Shown: one piece after another, positions 53,100-61,398 of the stretch
Layout of the letters: every line of letters begins with the position of its first letter
How positions within the stretch are numbered: position 1 is the first letter of the stretch
Assembly: GCA_937864225.1 (NCBI GenBank)
Contig: CALMJK010000010.1
Location: forward strand, 1-64,000
Direction of reading: 5' to 3'
From: an uncultured bacterium
Lineage (GTDB): Bacteria; Krumholzibacteriota; Krumholzibacteriia; LZORAL124-64-63
DNA length: 64,000 nt
Translations under genes and position numbers: made by a program
The notes under the pieces: model-generated
Told to the model about the DNA's origin: nothing
The model's input: only the letters and a program-made list of their open reading frames with translations
The model's database searches: none

Positions 53100-53197
53100 G
53101 GCAAATCCCCTGGGGAAGGCGCACGGGCCGCCGCGCGGGAGCATTTCCCGCGCCCGCCCGGCCGGCCCCCGCGTGCGGCGCGGTGGCCGCCGGCAAG

Positions 53198-53226
53198 TGG
53201 ACACCCCTGCGGCAGGCGGCTATATT
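53198..53226 (+). promoter_or_regulatory. Promoter for the mlaEFD operon
   Basis: TGGACA, 17 bases, TATATT. Predicted transcription starts about 3 bases before the mlaE ATG, so the message would be leaderless or nearly so; no Shine-Dalgarno sequence is visible. Confidence 0.6.
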
Positions 53227-53235
53227 CGCCCAGTC

Positions 53236-54030
53236 ATGGCGACTCTCCTGAGCCAAAGCGTGGGCAAGCTGACGATCGACTCCCTGGCCGACGTGGGGCG
53301 GGGCTTCTCGCTGATCCGCGACGTGGCGAGGCAGGTTCCGTACGCCTGGCGGATGCGTCGCGAAGTGCTCGAACAGATGCACCTCGTCGCCGTCGGGTCG
53401 CTGCCGATGGTGCTGGTGACCGCGATCTTCGTAGGCGCCGTGACGGCGGTGCAGGCGGTCTACCAGATGCAGGCCTACGTGCCGATGGTCTTTCTCGGCA
53501 CGGTGGTGTCGAAATCGGTCTTCATCGAGTTGGGCCCGGTCGTGACAGCGCTCGTGGTGGGCGGGCGCCTGTGCGCCAACTACGCGGCCGAGCTGGGCAC
53601 GATGAAGGTCACCGAACAGCTCGACGCGATGGAGATGCTGGCCGTCGATCCGGTGCGCTATCTGGCGATGCCGCGCTATCTGGCCGCGGTGACGATGCTG
53701 CCGGTCATCGTGGTGATCGCCAACGCCATCGCCGTGATCAGCGCCTATTTCGTTTCGGTCGCGACGCTGGACGTGACCAGCAGCACCTTCAAGGAAGGGC
53801 TGTTTCTGTTCTACGACCCGGACGACCTGATCGGCGGTCTGGTCAAGACCGTGTTCTTCGGCGGCATCATCGCCCAGTCGGGCGTCTACTACGGGTTCAA
53901 CACCGAGGGAGGAGCGGAGGGGGTCGGCGCGGCGACCATGAAGGCGGTCGTCGGAAGCTGCCTGTCGATCCTCATCGCGGACTACCTGCTGGCGACCGTG
54001 CTGTTCCAGGTCCTTTTCGAGGCGTCATGA
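53236..54030 (+). CDS. mlaE: ABC lipid-transport permease, MlaE family
   Basis: A 264-residue inner-membrane permease of the Mla system, which moves phospholipids between the inner and outer membranes. About five hydrophobic segments are visible, with the family signature region (GSLPMVLVTAIFVGAVTAVQAVYQ, ELGPVVTALVVGGRLCANYAAELGTMKVTEQLDAMEMLAVDPVRYLAMPRYLAAV). ATG at 53236 is 10 bases from the -10 element with no ribosome site. Overlaps mlaF by 4 bases. mlaB and mlaC homologues are not adjacent, as is common outside proteobacteria. Confidence 0.93.
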   Translation: MATLLSQSVGKLTIDSLADVGRGFSLIRDVARQVPYAWRMRREVLEQMHLVAVGSLPMVLVTAIFVGAVTAVQAVYQMQAYVPMVFLGTVVSKSVFIELGPVVTALVVGGRLCANYAAELGTMKVTEQLDAMEMLAVDPVRYLAMPRYLAAVTMLPVIVVIANAIAVISAYFVSVATLDVTSSTFKEGLFLFYDPDDLIGGLVKTVFFGGIIAQSGVYYGFNTEGGAEGVGAATMKAVVGSCLSILIADYLLATVLFQVLFEAS

Positions 54031-54839
54031 CCCAAGCCGCGGCCCATCTGCCCCTCCCCGACTTCCGCCTGGCCGACCCAGGGGCCCACGACGGCATCGC
54101 CATCCAGGGCGTCTCGAAGATGTTCGGCGGCAAGCGCGTGCTGGACGGGCTCGACTTCGTGATCGAGCGTGGCGAGACCGTGGTGATCATCGGGCGCAGC
54201 GGCGAGGGCAAGTCGGTGCTGCTCAAGCATATCGTGCGACTGCTCGAGCCGGACGCCGGACGCATCTGGATCGACGGAACCGAGATCACCGGCCTGGCGC
54301 GCCCGGAGCTGTTCGACATGCGCAAGCGCTTTGGCATGCTGTTCCAGGGCGCGGCCCTGTTCGACTCGTTGACGATCGCCGAGAACCTCGGCCTCGGCCT
54401 GAAGGAGCACACGGCGATGACGCCGGGCGAGATCCGCGACCGCGCCAGCGAGTGCCTGCGGATGGTGGACCTGGCGGGCGTCGAGGACAAGTTGCCGTCG
54501 GAGCTGTCGGGCGGCATGCGCAAGCGGGCCGGTCTGGCGAGGGCCATCGTCATGAACCCCCGGTACATTCTGTTCGATGAGCCCACCACCGGGCTCGATC
54601 CGATCACGGCCGACGCGATCAACGACCTGATCGTCATGCTGCGCAGCGAACTGAAGGTGACCGCGATCGCCGTCACGCACGACATGGCGAGCGCCTTCAA
54701 GATCGGCGACCGCATCGCCATGCTCAGTCGCGGACGGATCATCTGGGCCGACACGGTCGAGAACACGAGAGCCACCGATCATCCGGTGGTGCGCCAATTC
54801 GTGGAGGGACGGGCCGAGGGCCCGCTCACCGTATTCTGA
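54027..54839 (+). CDS. mlaF: ABC lipid-transport ATPase, MlaF family
   Basis: A 270-residue ABC ATPase energising the MlaE permease. Walker A GRSGEGKSVLLKHI near residue 57, Q-loop MLFQGAALFDSLTIAENLG, signature LSGGMRKRAGLARAI, Walker B ILFDEPTTGLDP and H-loop VTHDM. The AALFDSLTIAENL context and the Met-Arg-Lys after the signature are typical for MlaF. About 25 N-terminal residues are extra. Starts within the mlaE stop codon; mlaD follows after 30 bases. Confidence 0.94.
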   Translation: MTQAAAHLPLPDFRLADPGAHDGIAIQGVSKMFGGKRVLDGLDFVIERGETVVIIGRSGEGKSVLLKHIVRLLEPDAGRIWIDGTEITGLARPELFDMRKRFGMLFQGAALFDSLTIAENLGLGLKEHTAMTPGEIRDRASECLRMVDLAGVEDKLPSELSGGMRKRAGLARAIVMNPRYILFDEPTTGLDPITADAINDLIVMLRSELKVTAIAVTHDMASAFKIGDRIAMLSRGRIIWADTVENTRATDHPVVRQFVEGRAEGPLTVF

Positions 54840-54869
54840 GCGCGCCGCGGGCGCGCAACGGAGGCAGCG

Positions 54870-55769
54870 ATGGCATCGCGCCGCAAGGAGATTCAGATCG
54901 GGATCTGCGTGATCCTCAGCTCCCTGGTGCTGGTGTTCGGCATGCTCTGGCTCAAACAGTTCCGTTTCTCGGGGGGCACGCACAAGTACCTGGTCAACTT
55001 CCCGGCCGTGGAGGGCCTGAAGGTGAACGATCGCGTGCAGGTGCGCGGCATCCGCATGGGGAAGGTGACCGGATTCTCGATCGTGGAAGATCACGTGCAG
55101 GTCGGCTTCCAGGTCGACAAGGCGGTGTCTCTGCGCGAGGACGCGAAGATCCGCCTCGCCACCGTGGGCATCGTGGGCGAGATGATCGTCGAGGTGCAGC
55201 CGGGCGCGGGCAATCCGGTGGAGAGCGGACACGTGTTCGAGGGAGAGGCCATGCCGTCGCTGATGGCGATGGCCGGCAGCGCGGGCGAGACGATGAAGAG
55301 GCTCGACGAGCTGACCGTCGAGTTGCGCGACCTGGTGCGCGAATTGCGGCGAGACGACCGCATCGGCGGCACGGTCGACGTCGCGCGCGTCACGCTCGCG
55401 AACGTGGACGCCGCCCTGGGCGAGAACCGCGACGATGTGCGGGCGCTCGTGCGCGACTTGCGTGCCGCGGCCGCGACGCTGCGCGAGGCGATGACCGCCC
55501 CGGACAGCGGCGCCGCCGGCGCGCTGGGCAAGGCGTCGCGCACCATGGCGCGGGCGGACTCCGCGCTGGCCCTGGTCACGACGACCACCGAGTCGCTGTC
55601 GCGGCTCGTGGCGCGGCTGGAGGCGGGCGAGGGTTCGGCCGGCAAGTTCCTCGCGGACGAACGGCTCTACGATGAAGCGACGCAGGCGTTGGCCGAGACG
55701 AAGGAGCTGCTGCGGGACATCCGCCGCAACCCCAAGCGGTACTTCAAATTCAATGTGATCGACTTCTAG
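54870..55769 (+). CDS. mlaD: MCE-domain lipid-binding protein, MlaD family
   Basis: A 299-residue periplasmic protein with one N-terminal membrane anchor (IQIGICVILSSLVLVFGMLWLKQF) and a single MCE domain (KYLVNFPAVEGLKVNDRVQVRGIRMGKVTGFSIVEDHVQVGFQVDKAVSLREDAKIRLATVGIVGEMIVEVQPG). The MCE domain forms hexameric rings that carry lipids with MlaE/F. The C-terminal 150 residues are long amphipathic helices, as in longer MCE proteins that build a bridge or tip, and are absent from the short E. coli MlaD. GGAGGCAGCG precedes the ATG. Confidence 0.92.
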   Translation: MASRRKEIQIGICVILSSLVLVFGMLWLKQFRFSGGTHKYLVNFPAVEGLKVNDRVQVRGIRMGKVTGFSIVEDHVQVGFQVDKAVSLREDAKIRLATVGIVGEMIVEVQPGAGNPVESGHVFEGEAMPSLMAMAGSAGETMKRLDELTVELRDLVRELRRDDRIGGTVDVARVTLANVDAALGENRDDVRALVRDLRAAAATLREAMTAPDSGAAGALGKASRTMARADSALALVTTTTESLSRLVARLEAGEGSAGKFLADERLYDEATQALAETKELLRDIRRNPKRYFKFNVIDF

Positions 55770-55828
55770 GAGCGGTCGCAACGGGACCAGCCGGGCCGGG
55801 ATGTTCGGGCGGATTCCAGGAGGAAGCG

Positions 55829-56338
55829 ATGGACGCGAAGCAGAAGCGCATGCTCGAGGCGGTCAAGACGGCCCTGATGACGGAGATCAAGGGGCAGCAG
55901 CTCTACAGCCATGCCGTCACGACCACGACCGACTTGGCGGCCAAGGCCATGTTCGAGGCGCTCGCGCGAGACGAGGAGGAGCACGTCGCGATCCTCAAGG
56001 CGCAGTACAAGAGCCTCCTGGCCACGGGGAAGATGGACCTCTCCGCCGTGCATCCGGCCGAGGTTGACCACGGCTCGGCCCCGATCATCGACGACGCCTT
56101 CCGCGCGGCGGTCAAGCGCGGAACCTTCGAGATGGCCGTGGTCGGCATCGGTTGCGATCTCGAGAACAAGGCGATCGCGTTGTACCGCGCCGAAGCGGCC
56201 AAGGCGGAGGATCCCGACCTGAAGAAGATCTTCGGCTGGCTGGCCGAATGGGAGGTCGGCCACCTCGATCACCTGATGGAGATCGAGAAGGTCATGCAGG
56301 ACGCCTACTGGGCGGACCAGGGCTTCGCGCCCATGTAG
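55829..56338 (+). CDS. Ferritin-like diiron protein (rubrerythrin family)
   Basis: A 169-residue four-helix-bundle protein. Diiron ligands are visible as E..GQQLY (helix 1, MTEIKGQQLY), EALARDEEEHVAIL (helix 2, ExxH), the Glu in EMAVVGIGCDLENKAIALYRAEA (helix 3) and EWEVGHLDHL (helix 4, ExxH). There is no rubredoxin domain at the C-terminus, so it is the short erythrin-like form, likely acting in peroxide reduction or iron handling. AGGAGGAAGCG precedes the ATG. It sits 59 bases after mlaD and might be co-transcribed. Confidence 0.85.
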   Translation: MDAKQKRMLEAVKTALMTEIKGQQLYSHAVTTTTDLAAKAMFEALARDEEEHVAILKAQYKSLLATGKMDLSAVHPAEVDHGSAPIIDDAFRAAVKRGTFEMAVVGIGCDLENKAIALYRAEAAKAEDPDLKKIFGWLAEWEVGHLDHLMEIEKVMQDAYWADQGFAPM

Positions 56339-56359
56339 CGGCGGCCGCCGCGCGCGCGG

Positions 56360-56365
56360 TATAAT
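56360..56365 (+). promoter_or_regulatory. Consensus -10 hexamer before the subtilase gene
   Basis: A perfect TATAAT 58 bases upstream of the subtilase ATG; the -35 region is GC-rich (AGCGGC) and does not match, so the assignment is tentative. Confidence 0.35.
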
Positions 56366-56423
56366 CAAGGGTGGCCTGCGCTCCGGACTGGCGTGTCCAA
56401 CGGGGCGAGCCCGGGAGGCTGGC

Positions 56424-58502
56424 ATGCCCTCGCTTCGCGCCCCGTTGTCGGTTTTCTTGCTGCTTTGCGCCGTCGCCGTTCCCGTCGCGACGCGCTCCGG
56501 CCCGAGCGCGGGCATCGCGCCCCGCCTGGAACGCGCCCTGGCCGACCGCGACGGCCGCGGTCGCGACGCGGCCGGGCGGCTCGCGGTCTGGGTGCACTTC
56601 CGCGACCGGGATCTGTCCCGAGACGAATTGACCGCGGCGCTCGCCGCGGCGGAGCGGGCCCTCGATCCGCGCGCGCAGCGCCGGCGGGCGCTGCGCGGCG
56701 CCGGCCACGACGCGGGTCTGCTCGTGGACGCCGGCGACCTGCCGGTCTCGCCGCGCTACCGCGCGGCCGTCGCGGCCACGGGCGCCACGCCGCGCCGCCA
56801 GAGCCGCTGGCTGAACGCCGCCAGCTTCGACGCCACGCCCGCGCAGATCGCGGCGATCGCCGCGTTGCCGTTCGTCAGCCGCGTGGATCTCGTCGCCAAA
56901 TTGAGGCGCGCGCCGCTGCCCGCCCCGCGCGAGCTGGCGCCGACCGCCAAGGCCGACATCGACACCGGCGCGTACGGCCTGAGCTTCGACGGTCTGGCGC
57001 AGATCAACGTGCCGGCCGTCCATGCCGAGGGCTGGACCGGCTCGGGAGTGGTCGTCGCGCTGCTCGACACGGGCTTCAAGCTCACGCACGAAGCGCTGCT
57101 GCACGTGCCCGTGCTGGCGGCCTGGGATTTCGTGAACGACGACCCGATCGTCGCGAACGAGGCGGAAGACCTGGCGACGCAGCACAACCACGGGACATGG
57201 GTCCTGTCCGGGGTGGCGGCGCGCGCTCCGGGCCTGCTGGCCGGCCCGGCGCCGGAGGCGTCGTTCCTGCTGGCCAAGACGGAGAACGTCGCGAGCGAAA
57301 CCCCGATCGAAGAAGACAACTGGGTGGCCGGTCTGGAGTGGGCGGAAGGGTTCGGGGCCGATCTCGTCTCGAGCTCGCTCGGCTACTACGAGTGGTACTT
57401 GTTCGAGGATCTCGACGGCGACACGGCCGTCACGACCCGCGCCGCGGACGCGGCCGCGCAGCGCGGCCTGCTCGTATTGACCGCCGCGGGCAACGAGCGC
57501 CAGACGGATTGGGGTCACATCCTGGCGCCCGCCGACGCCGACAGCGCGCTGGCCGTGGGCGCGGTCTATCTCGACGGAACGATCACGTATTTCTCGTCGC
57601 CGGGCCCGACGGCCGACGGGCGGATCAAGCCGGACGTGTGCGCGCTCGGCTACCAGGTGCCCGTCGTCTCGATCAGCGACGACGTGTCGGCGGTGGCCGT
57701 GTCGGGCACCTCGCTGGCGACGCCGCTGGTCGCCGGCGTGGCGGCGCTCATGCTGCAGCGCGCGCCGGGGCTGACAGCCATGCAGGCGATCGAGGCGCTG
57801 CGCGCGACGGCGAGCCGCGCGGCCGCCCCCGATGTCGACTATGGCTGGGGCGTCGTGGACGCCCTGACCGCCGTGCATTGGTACGGCCCGCGCATCGCGC
57901 ACGCGGCGCTGCCCGACACGCTGCCGCTCGCGCCGCAGTACGCGGTGACCTGCCGCATCGAGGACCGGGCCCCCCTGGATCCCACCGCCCTGCGCCTGGT
58001 TTGGCGCGCGGACGGCGGGCCGTGGCAGCAGCAGCAGCTCGCGTCGGCCGGACCCGACTCGTTCTTTGCGTGGCTGCCCGCCGGCGAAGGGGGCGCCTTG
58101 CTCGAGTACTGGCTGGAGGCGGTCGACTCGGCGGGCATCGTCGCCGCCCTGCCTGCCGAAGGGGCCGACGCGCCGCTCAGCGTGTGGATCGCCTACCCGA
58201 CGGCCGCCGACCAGCGGCTCGCGGCGCGCGCGGTGCTGTGGCCGCCCGTTCCCAATCCCTGCAACCCGCGCGCGATGCTGCGCTTCGCGCTGGCCAGGCC
58301 GGGATCGGCCCGTCTCGAGCTGTTCGACCTGAGGGGGCGTCGCGTGAAGACGCTCGTGGCGGCGCAGCTGCCGGCGGGACCGCACGAGGCGGCGTGGGAC
58401 GGGCGCGACGAGGCGGGGCGGCCGCTCGCGGGCGGGACGTACCTGGCGCGCCTGACGGCCGGCGCGGACGTCGCGATCCGCCGGCTCGTGCTGGCCAGGT
58501 GA
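56424..58502 (+). CDS. Secreted S8 subtilisin-like serine protease with FlgD-like C-terminal domain
   Basis: A 692-residue exported protease. Signal peptide (APLSVFLLLCAVAVPVATRS), then an inhibitor-like prodomain (to about residue 185), then the S8 domain with the complete triad: Asp215 (VVVALLDTGFKLTHEA), His256 (HNHGTWVLSGVAA) and Ser430 (VSGTSLATPLVAGVAALM). A beta-rich region follows (about 480-590), then the C-terminal FlgD-like Ig domain (LELFDLRGRRVKTLV...HEAAWDGRDEAGRPLAGGTYLARL) shared with the PHP protein at 50.9 kb. Likely released or anchored at the cell surface. The catalytic domain lacks obvious inserts. Confidence 0.9.
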   Translation: MPSLRAPLSVFLLLCAVAVPVATRSGPSAGIAPRLERALADRDGRGRDAAGRLAVWVHFRDRDLSRDELTAALAAAERALDPRAQRRRALRGAGHDAGLLVDAGDLPVSPRYRAAVAATGATPRRQSRWLNAASFDATPAQIAAIAALPFVSRVDLVAKLRRAPLPAPRELAPTAKADIDTGAYGLSFDGLAQINVPAVHAEGWTGSGVVVALLDTGFKLTHEALLHVPVLAAWDFVNDDPIVANEAEDLATQHNHGTWVLSGVAARAPGLLAGPAPEASFLLAKTENVASETPIEEDNWVAGLEWAEGFGADLVSSSLGYYEWYLFEDLDGDTAVTTRAADAAAQRGLLVLTAAGNERQTDWGHILAPADADSALAVGAVYLDGTITYFSSPGPTADGRIKPDVCALGYQVPVVSISDDVSAVAVSGTSLATPLVAGVAALMLQRAPGLTAMQAIEALRATASRAAAPDVDYGWGVVDALTAVHWYGPRIAHAALPDTLPLAPQYAVTCRIEDRAPLDPTALRLVWRADGGPWQQQQLASAGPDSFFAWLPAGEGGALLEYWLEAVDSAGIVAALPAEGADAPLSVWIAYPTAADQRLAARAVLWPPVPNPCNPRAMLRFALARPGSARLELFDLRGRRVKTLVAAQLPAGPHEAAWDGRDEAGRPLAGGTYLARLTAGADVAIRRLVLAR

Positions 58503-58510
58503 CGGCGCCG

Positions 58511-59599
58511 TCAGGCGTGGAACCGGAACTGCACCACATCGCCGTCGCGCACGACGTAGTCGCGGCCCTCGAGCTTGAGCACGCCCCTTTCGCGCGCCTT
58601 GGCCAGCGAGCCGAGGGCGAACAGCTCCGCGCACCCGATCACCTCGGCCGCGATGAAGCCTTTGGCCATGTCGGTGTGCACGGCGGCGGCCGCCTCGACG
58701 GCGCTGCTGCCTGCGCGCAGGGAACGCGCCCGCGCCTCCTTTTCGTTGCAGGTGAAGAAGACGAGCAGCTCAAGCAGGCGATGGGCGGCGCGGATCAGTT
58801 CGTCGGTGCCCCGCGTCGCGAGGCCGGCGGCGGCCAGGTATTCGGATGCCTCGGCGGGGGATAGGTCGGCCAGCTGAGCCTCGAGATCGGCGCAGACCTC
58901 GACGACCGGAGCGCCCTCGCGAAGGGCCGCGTCGCGCAGCGTGGCCGCCTCTCCGCCGCCAAGGGCGCCCTCGCCCACGTTCACCGCGTAGAGTATCGGT
59001 TTGGCGGTCAACAGGAACAACTCCGCCAGGACGGCGCGTTCGTCGTCGTGCAGCGCGAGCGCGCGGGCGGGCGTTCCGTCGTCAAGGGCCGCGGCGAGGC
59101 GGTCGAGGAACGCCAGCTCGTGCTGCGCCGCCTTGTCGCCCACCTTGACCTTGCGCGCGGTCGCCTCGCGCCGGCGCTCGACGGTGCCGAGGTCGGCCAA
59201 CAGCAGCTCGGTGCGGATCGTCTCGACGTCGCGCGCGGGGTCGAGACTCGCCTCCACGTGCGCGACGTTCGGGTCGGCGAACGCGCGCACGACCTCCACG
59301 ATCGCGTCGGTCTGCCGGATGTGCGCCAGGAACTGGTTGCCGAGTCCTTCGCCTCGGCTCGCCCCGCGCACGAGCCCCGCGATGTCGAAGAACTCGACCG
59401 CCGCCGGGATCGCCTCGCGGCTGCGGTACAGCTCGGCCAGCCGCGGCAGCCGGCCGTCCGGCACCGCGATCACCCCGACGTTGGGCTCGATCGTGCAGAA
59501 CGGATAGCTGGCCACGGCGGCCTGCCGGCTGCGGGTGAGCGCGTTGAAAAGCGTGGACTTGCCGGCGTTGGGCAGGCCCACGATGCCGACGCGGAGCAT
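58511..59599 (-). CDS. ychF: Ribosome-binding ATPase YchF
   Basis: A 362-residue OBG-family ATPase that binds ribosomes and is linked to oxidative stress control. The G domain is canonical: MLRVGIVGLPNAGKSTLFNALTRS, PFCTIEPNVGVIAVPD, VEFFDIAGLVRGASRGEGLGNQFLAHIRQTDAIVEVVRAF, and ILYAVNVGE in place of NKxD (ATP preference). The C-terminal TGS/DUF933 domain is diverged (FFTCNEKEARARSLRAGSSAVEAAAAVHTDMAKGFIAAEV). A second family member at 22068-23117 shows the opposite pattern. Convergent with the subtilase gene, 8 bases apart. Confidence 0.93.
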   Translation of the reverse strand: MLRVGIVGLPNAGKSTLFNALTRSRQAAVASYPFCTIEPNVGVIAVPDGRLPRLAELYRSREAIPAAVEFFDIAGLVRGASRGEGLGNQFLAHIRQTDAIVEVVRAFADPNVAHVEASLDPARDVETIRTELLLADLGTVERRREATARKVKVGDKAAQHELAFLDRLAAALDDGTPARALALHDDERAVLAELFLLTAKPILYAVNVGEGALGGGEAATLRDAALREGAPVVEVCADLEAQLADLSPAEASEYLAAAGLATRGTDELIRAAHRLLELLVFFTCNEKEARARSLRAGSSAVEAAAAVHTDMAKGFIAAEVIGCAELFALGSLAKARERGVLKLEGRDYVVRDGDVVQFRFHA

Positions 59600-59651
59600 G
59601 AAGGCGGCCTCCTGCGGCGCGGAACGGGCGCGATGACGGCGTCGCGCCAGC

Positions 59652-59681
59652 CTAGCAGACGGGCGGGCCGTCTGCTAGAAT
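59652..59681 (+). promoter_or_regulatory. Inverted repeat overlapping an extended -10 element
   Basis: A perfect 11-bp inverted repeat CTAGCAGACGG / CCGTCTGCTAG (5-base spacer) whose right arm runs into TGCTAGAAT (extended -10, TAGAAT at 59676-59681). It could be a repressor site over a promoter or the terminator hairpin of an upstream transcript; it lies in the ychF-radA divergent gap. Confidence 0.45.
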
Positions 59682-59687
59682 CCCGTC

Positions 59688-59771
59688 ATGGAAGTCTCTG
59701 TCCGGTGCTCGTTGCCGGTCTTGGTCGCCGTCGCCCACGACGCGGGCCCCGGCGGGGCGCCCCGCCTTTGA
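59688..59771 (+). CDS. Possible 27-residue leaderless ORF
   Basis: ATG lies 7 bases after the TAGAAT element, where transcription would start, so the message would be leaderless. The product would be a 27-residue peptide (MEVSVRCSLPVLVAVAHDAG and seven more), hydrophobic in the middle. No ribosome site and no known family; the frame may be fortuitous. Its stop overlaps the -35 box of the radA promoter candidate. Confidence 0.2.
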   Translation: MEVSVRCSLPVLVAVAHDAGPGGAPRL

Positions 59772-59796
59772 CCGGGCCGGCCGCATTCGTTAGTCT
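59768..59796 (+). promoter_or_regulatory. Promoter candidate for radA-ispD
   Basis: TTGACC, 17 bases, TAGTCT; predicted start about 75 bases before the radA ATG. Confidence 0.5.
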
Positions 59797-59877
59797 GCCG
59801 CCGGTACGTCCGTTGCTTGGCCACATGCCGCCACGGACCCCCTTCTCAGCCGGTTTTCCCGGAAAGCGAGCGCGAAC

Positions 59878-61395
59878 ATGACGCGCGCCACGACGAAACA
59901 CCTCTGCCAGAACTGCGGCCACGAGGAGGTCCGCTGGCTCGGGCGCTGCCCGGAGTGCGGGGAGTGGAACTCCTTCGTCGAGGTGAAGCTGCCGGGCGCG
60001 ACGGGGGAAGGGAAGGGAGCGCGCGGTTACGGCGCGCGGCGCGGTGTCGTCGCGGGTGGGCAGGCCGAGGGGCCGGACGGCGGCCAACCCGGTTTCGCGG
60101 GACGCGGGCAGGGGCCGCTGCGCCCGGTGCCGCTGGGCGAGGTGGCGTCGGCGCAGGCGAGGCGCCTGCCGGTCGAGCCGGAGGAGGTCGCGCGCGTGCT
60201 CGGCGGCGGCCTCGTCGAGGGATCGGTCGTGCTGCTGGGGGGCGAGCCGGGCGTCGGCAAGTCGACGCTGCTGACGGGGCTGGCCCTTTGGTGGGTTCGC
60301 CACGGCGTGCGCGTGCTCTACATCGCGGGCGAGGAGTCGCCGGCGCAGATCCGCCTGCGGGGAGAGCGGATGGGCTTCGACCCGCGCCGCGAGCCGGGTT
60401 TCCACCTGCTCGACGACGTGCAGCTCGAACGCCTGCTGCAGGCGCTCTACGAGGATCGCGCCGCCCATCCCGACACGCCCTGCGTCGTCGTGGCCGACTC
60501 GGTGCAGACGCTGCACAGCGGCGATATCGACGCCTGGCCTGGCAGCGTCAGCCAGATCCGCTACTGCGGCGGCGTGCTGGCCGATTTCGCGCGGCAGACC
60601 GGCTGCCCGGTTTTCCTTGTCGGGCACGTGACCAAGTCCGGTGATCTGGCGGGTCCCAAACTGCTCGAGCACATGGTCGACACGGTGCTCTACTTCGAGG
60701 GCTCGGAGGGCGGCGCCGTCCGCATGGTGCGCGCCTTCAAGAACCGCTTCGGCGCGACGGGCGAACTGGCCATCCTTGAGATGCGCGGCGAGGGCCTCGT
60801 GCCCGTCGACGAGGCGGGCGTGCTGTTTTTGAGCGGCCGGCGCGGCCTCGAGCCCGGCGCGGCGGTCTGCGCCGTGAAGAACGGGTCGCGCGTGTTCCTA
60901 GTGGAAGTGCAAGCGCTCGTCTCGCCCACGCGCTACGGCACGCCCCAGCGCGTCGTGCAGGGGGTGGACTCGAAACGGGTCGCCCTGCTGGCCGCGATCC
61001 TGGAGAAGAGGGCCGGTCTGGACCTGGCCGGGTGCGACATCTTCGTGAAGGTGACCGGAGGCGCGCGCCTGGACGACCCCGCCGCGGATCTGGCGATCAT
61101 GGCGGCGTTGGCCTCTTCGCTGCGTGAGGTCCCGATTCCCGTCGACACGCTCGTGCAGGGCGAGGTGGGCCTGACCGGCGAGGTGCGCGACGTGGCCGAC
61201 CGCGCCAGCCGCCTGCGCGAGGCGGCGCGCCACGGTTTCACGCGCGTGGTGACGGCGCGGGTGAAGCGGCCGCGCGGCCGCGAGGAGGGGCTGACCGTGG
61301 AGGCCGTGGTCAGCGTGGAAGAGGCGGTGGCGCGGGCGCTGACGCCCGCCGCGCGGCCGGCGGCGCGCCCTCGCGCGGCGCCAGCGGAGGGCTGA
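59878..61395 (+). CDS. radA: DNA repair protein RadA (Sms)
   Basis: A 505-residue RecA-like protein involved in recombination intermediate processing. The N-terminal zinc finger (CQNCGHEEVRWLGRCPECGEW), Walker A (GGEPGVGKSTLL), the RadA-specific KNRFG motif (AFKNRFGATGELAI) and the C-terminal Lon-protease-like domain (DIFVKVTGGARLDDPAADLAIMAALASS) are all present. Length exceeds E. coli RadA (460) owing to a 35-40-residue Gly-rich linker after the zinc finger (GKGARGYGARRGVVAGGQAEGPDGG...). Start ATG at 59878 has GAAAG upstream. ispD starts 3 bases after the stop. Confidence 0.95.
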   Translation: MTRATTKHLCQNCGHEEVRWLGRCPECGEWNSFVEVKLPGATGEGKGARGYGARRGVVAGGQAEGPDGGQPGFAGRGQGPLRPVPLGEVASAQARRLPVEPEEVARVLGGGLVEGSVVLLGGEPGVGKSTLLTGLALWWVRHGVRVLYIAGEESPAQIRLRGERMGFDPRREPGFHLLDDVQLERLLQALYEDRAAHPDTPCVVVADSVQTLHSGDIDAWPGSVSQIRYCGGVLADFARQTGCPVFLVGHVTKSGDLAGPKLLEHMVDTVLYFEGSEGGAVRMVRAFKNRFGATGELAILEMRGEGLVPVDEAGVLFLSGRRGLEPGAAVCAVKNGSRVFLVEVQALVSPTRYGTPQRVVQGVDSKRVALLAAILEKRAGLDLAGCDIFVKVTGGARLDDPAADLAIMAALASSLREVPIPVDTLVQGEVGLTGEVRDVADRASRLREAARHGFTRVVTARVKRPRGREEGLTVEAVVSVEEAVARALTPAARPAARPRAAPAEG

Positions 61396-61398
61396 CCG

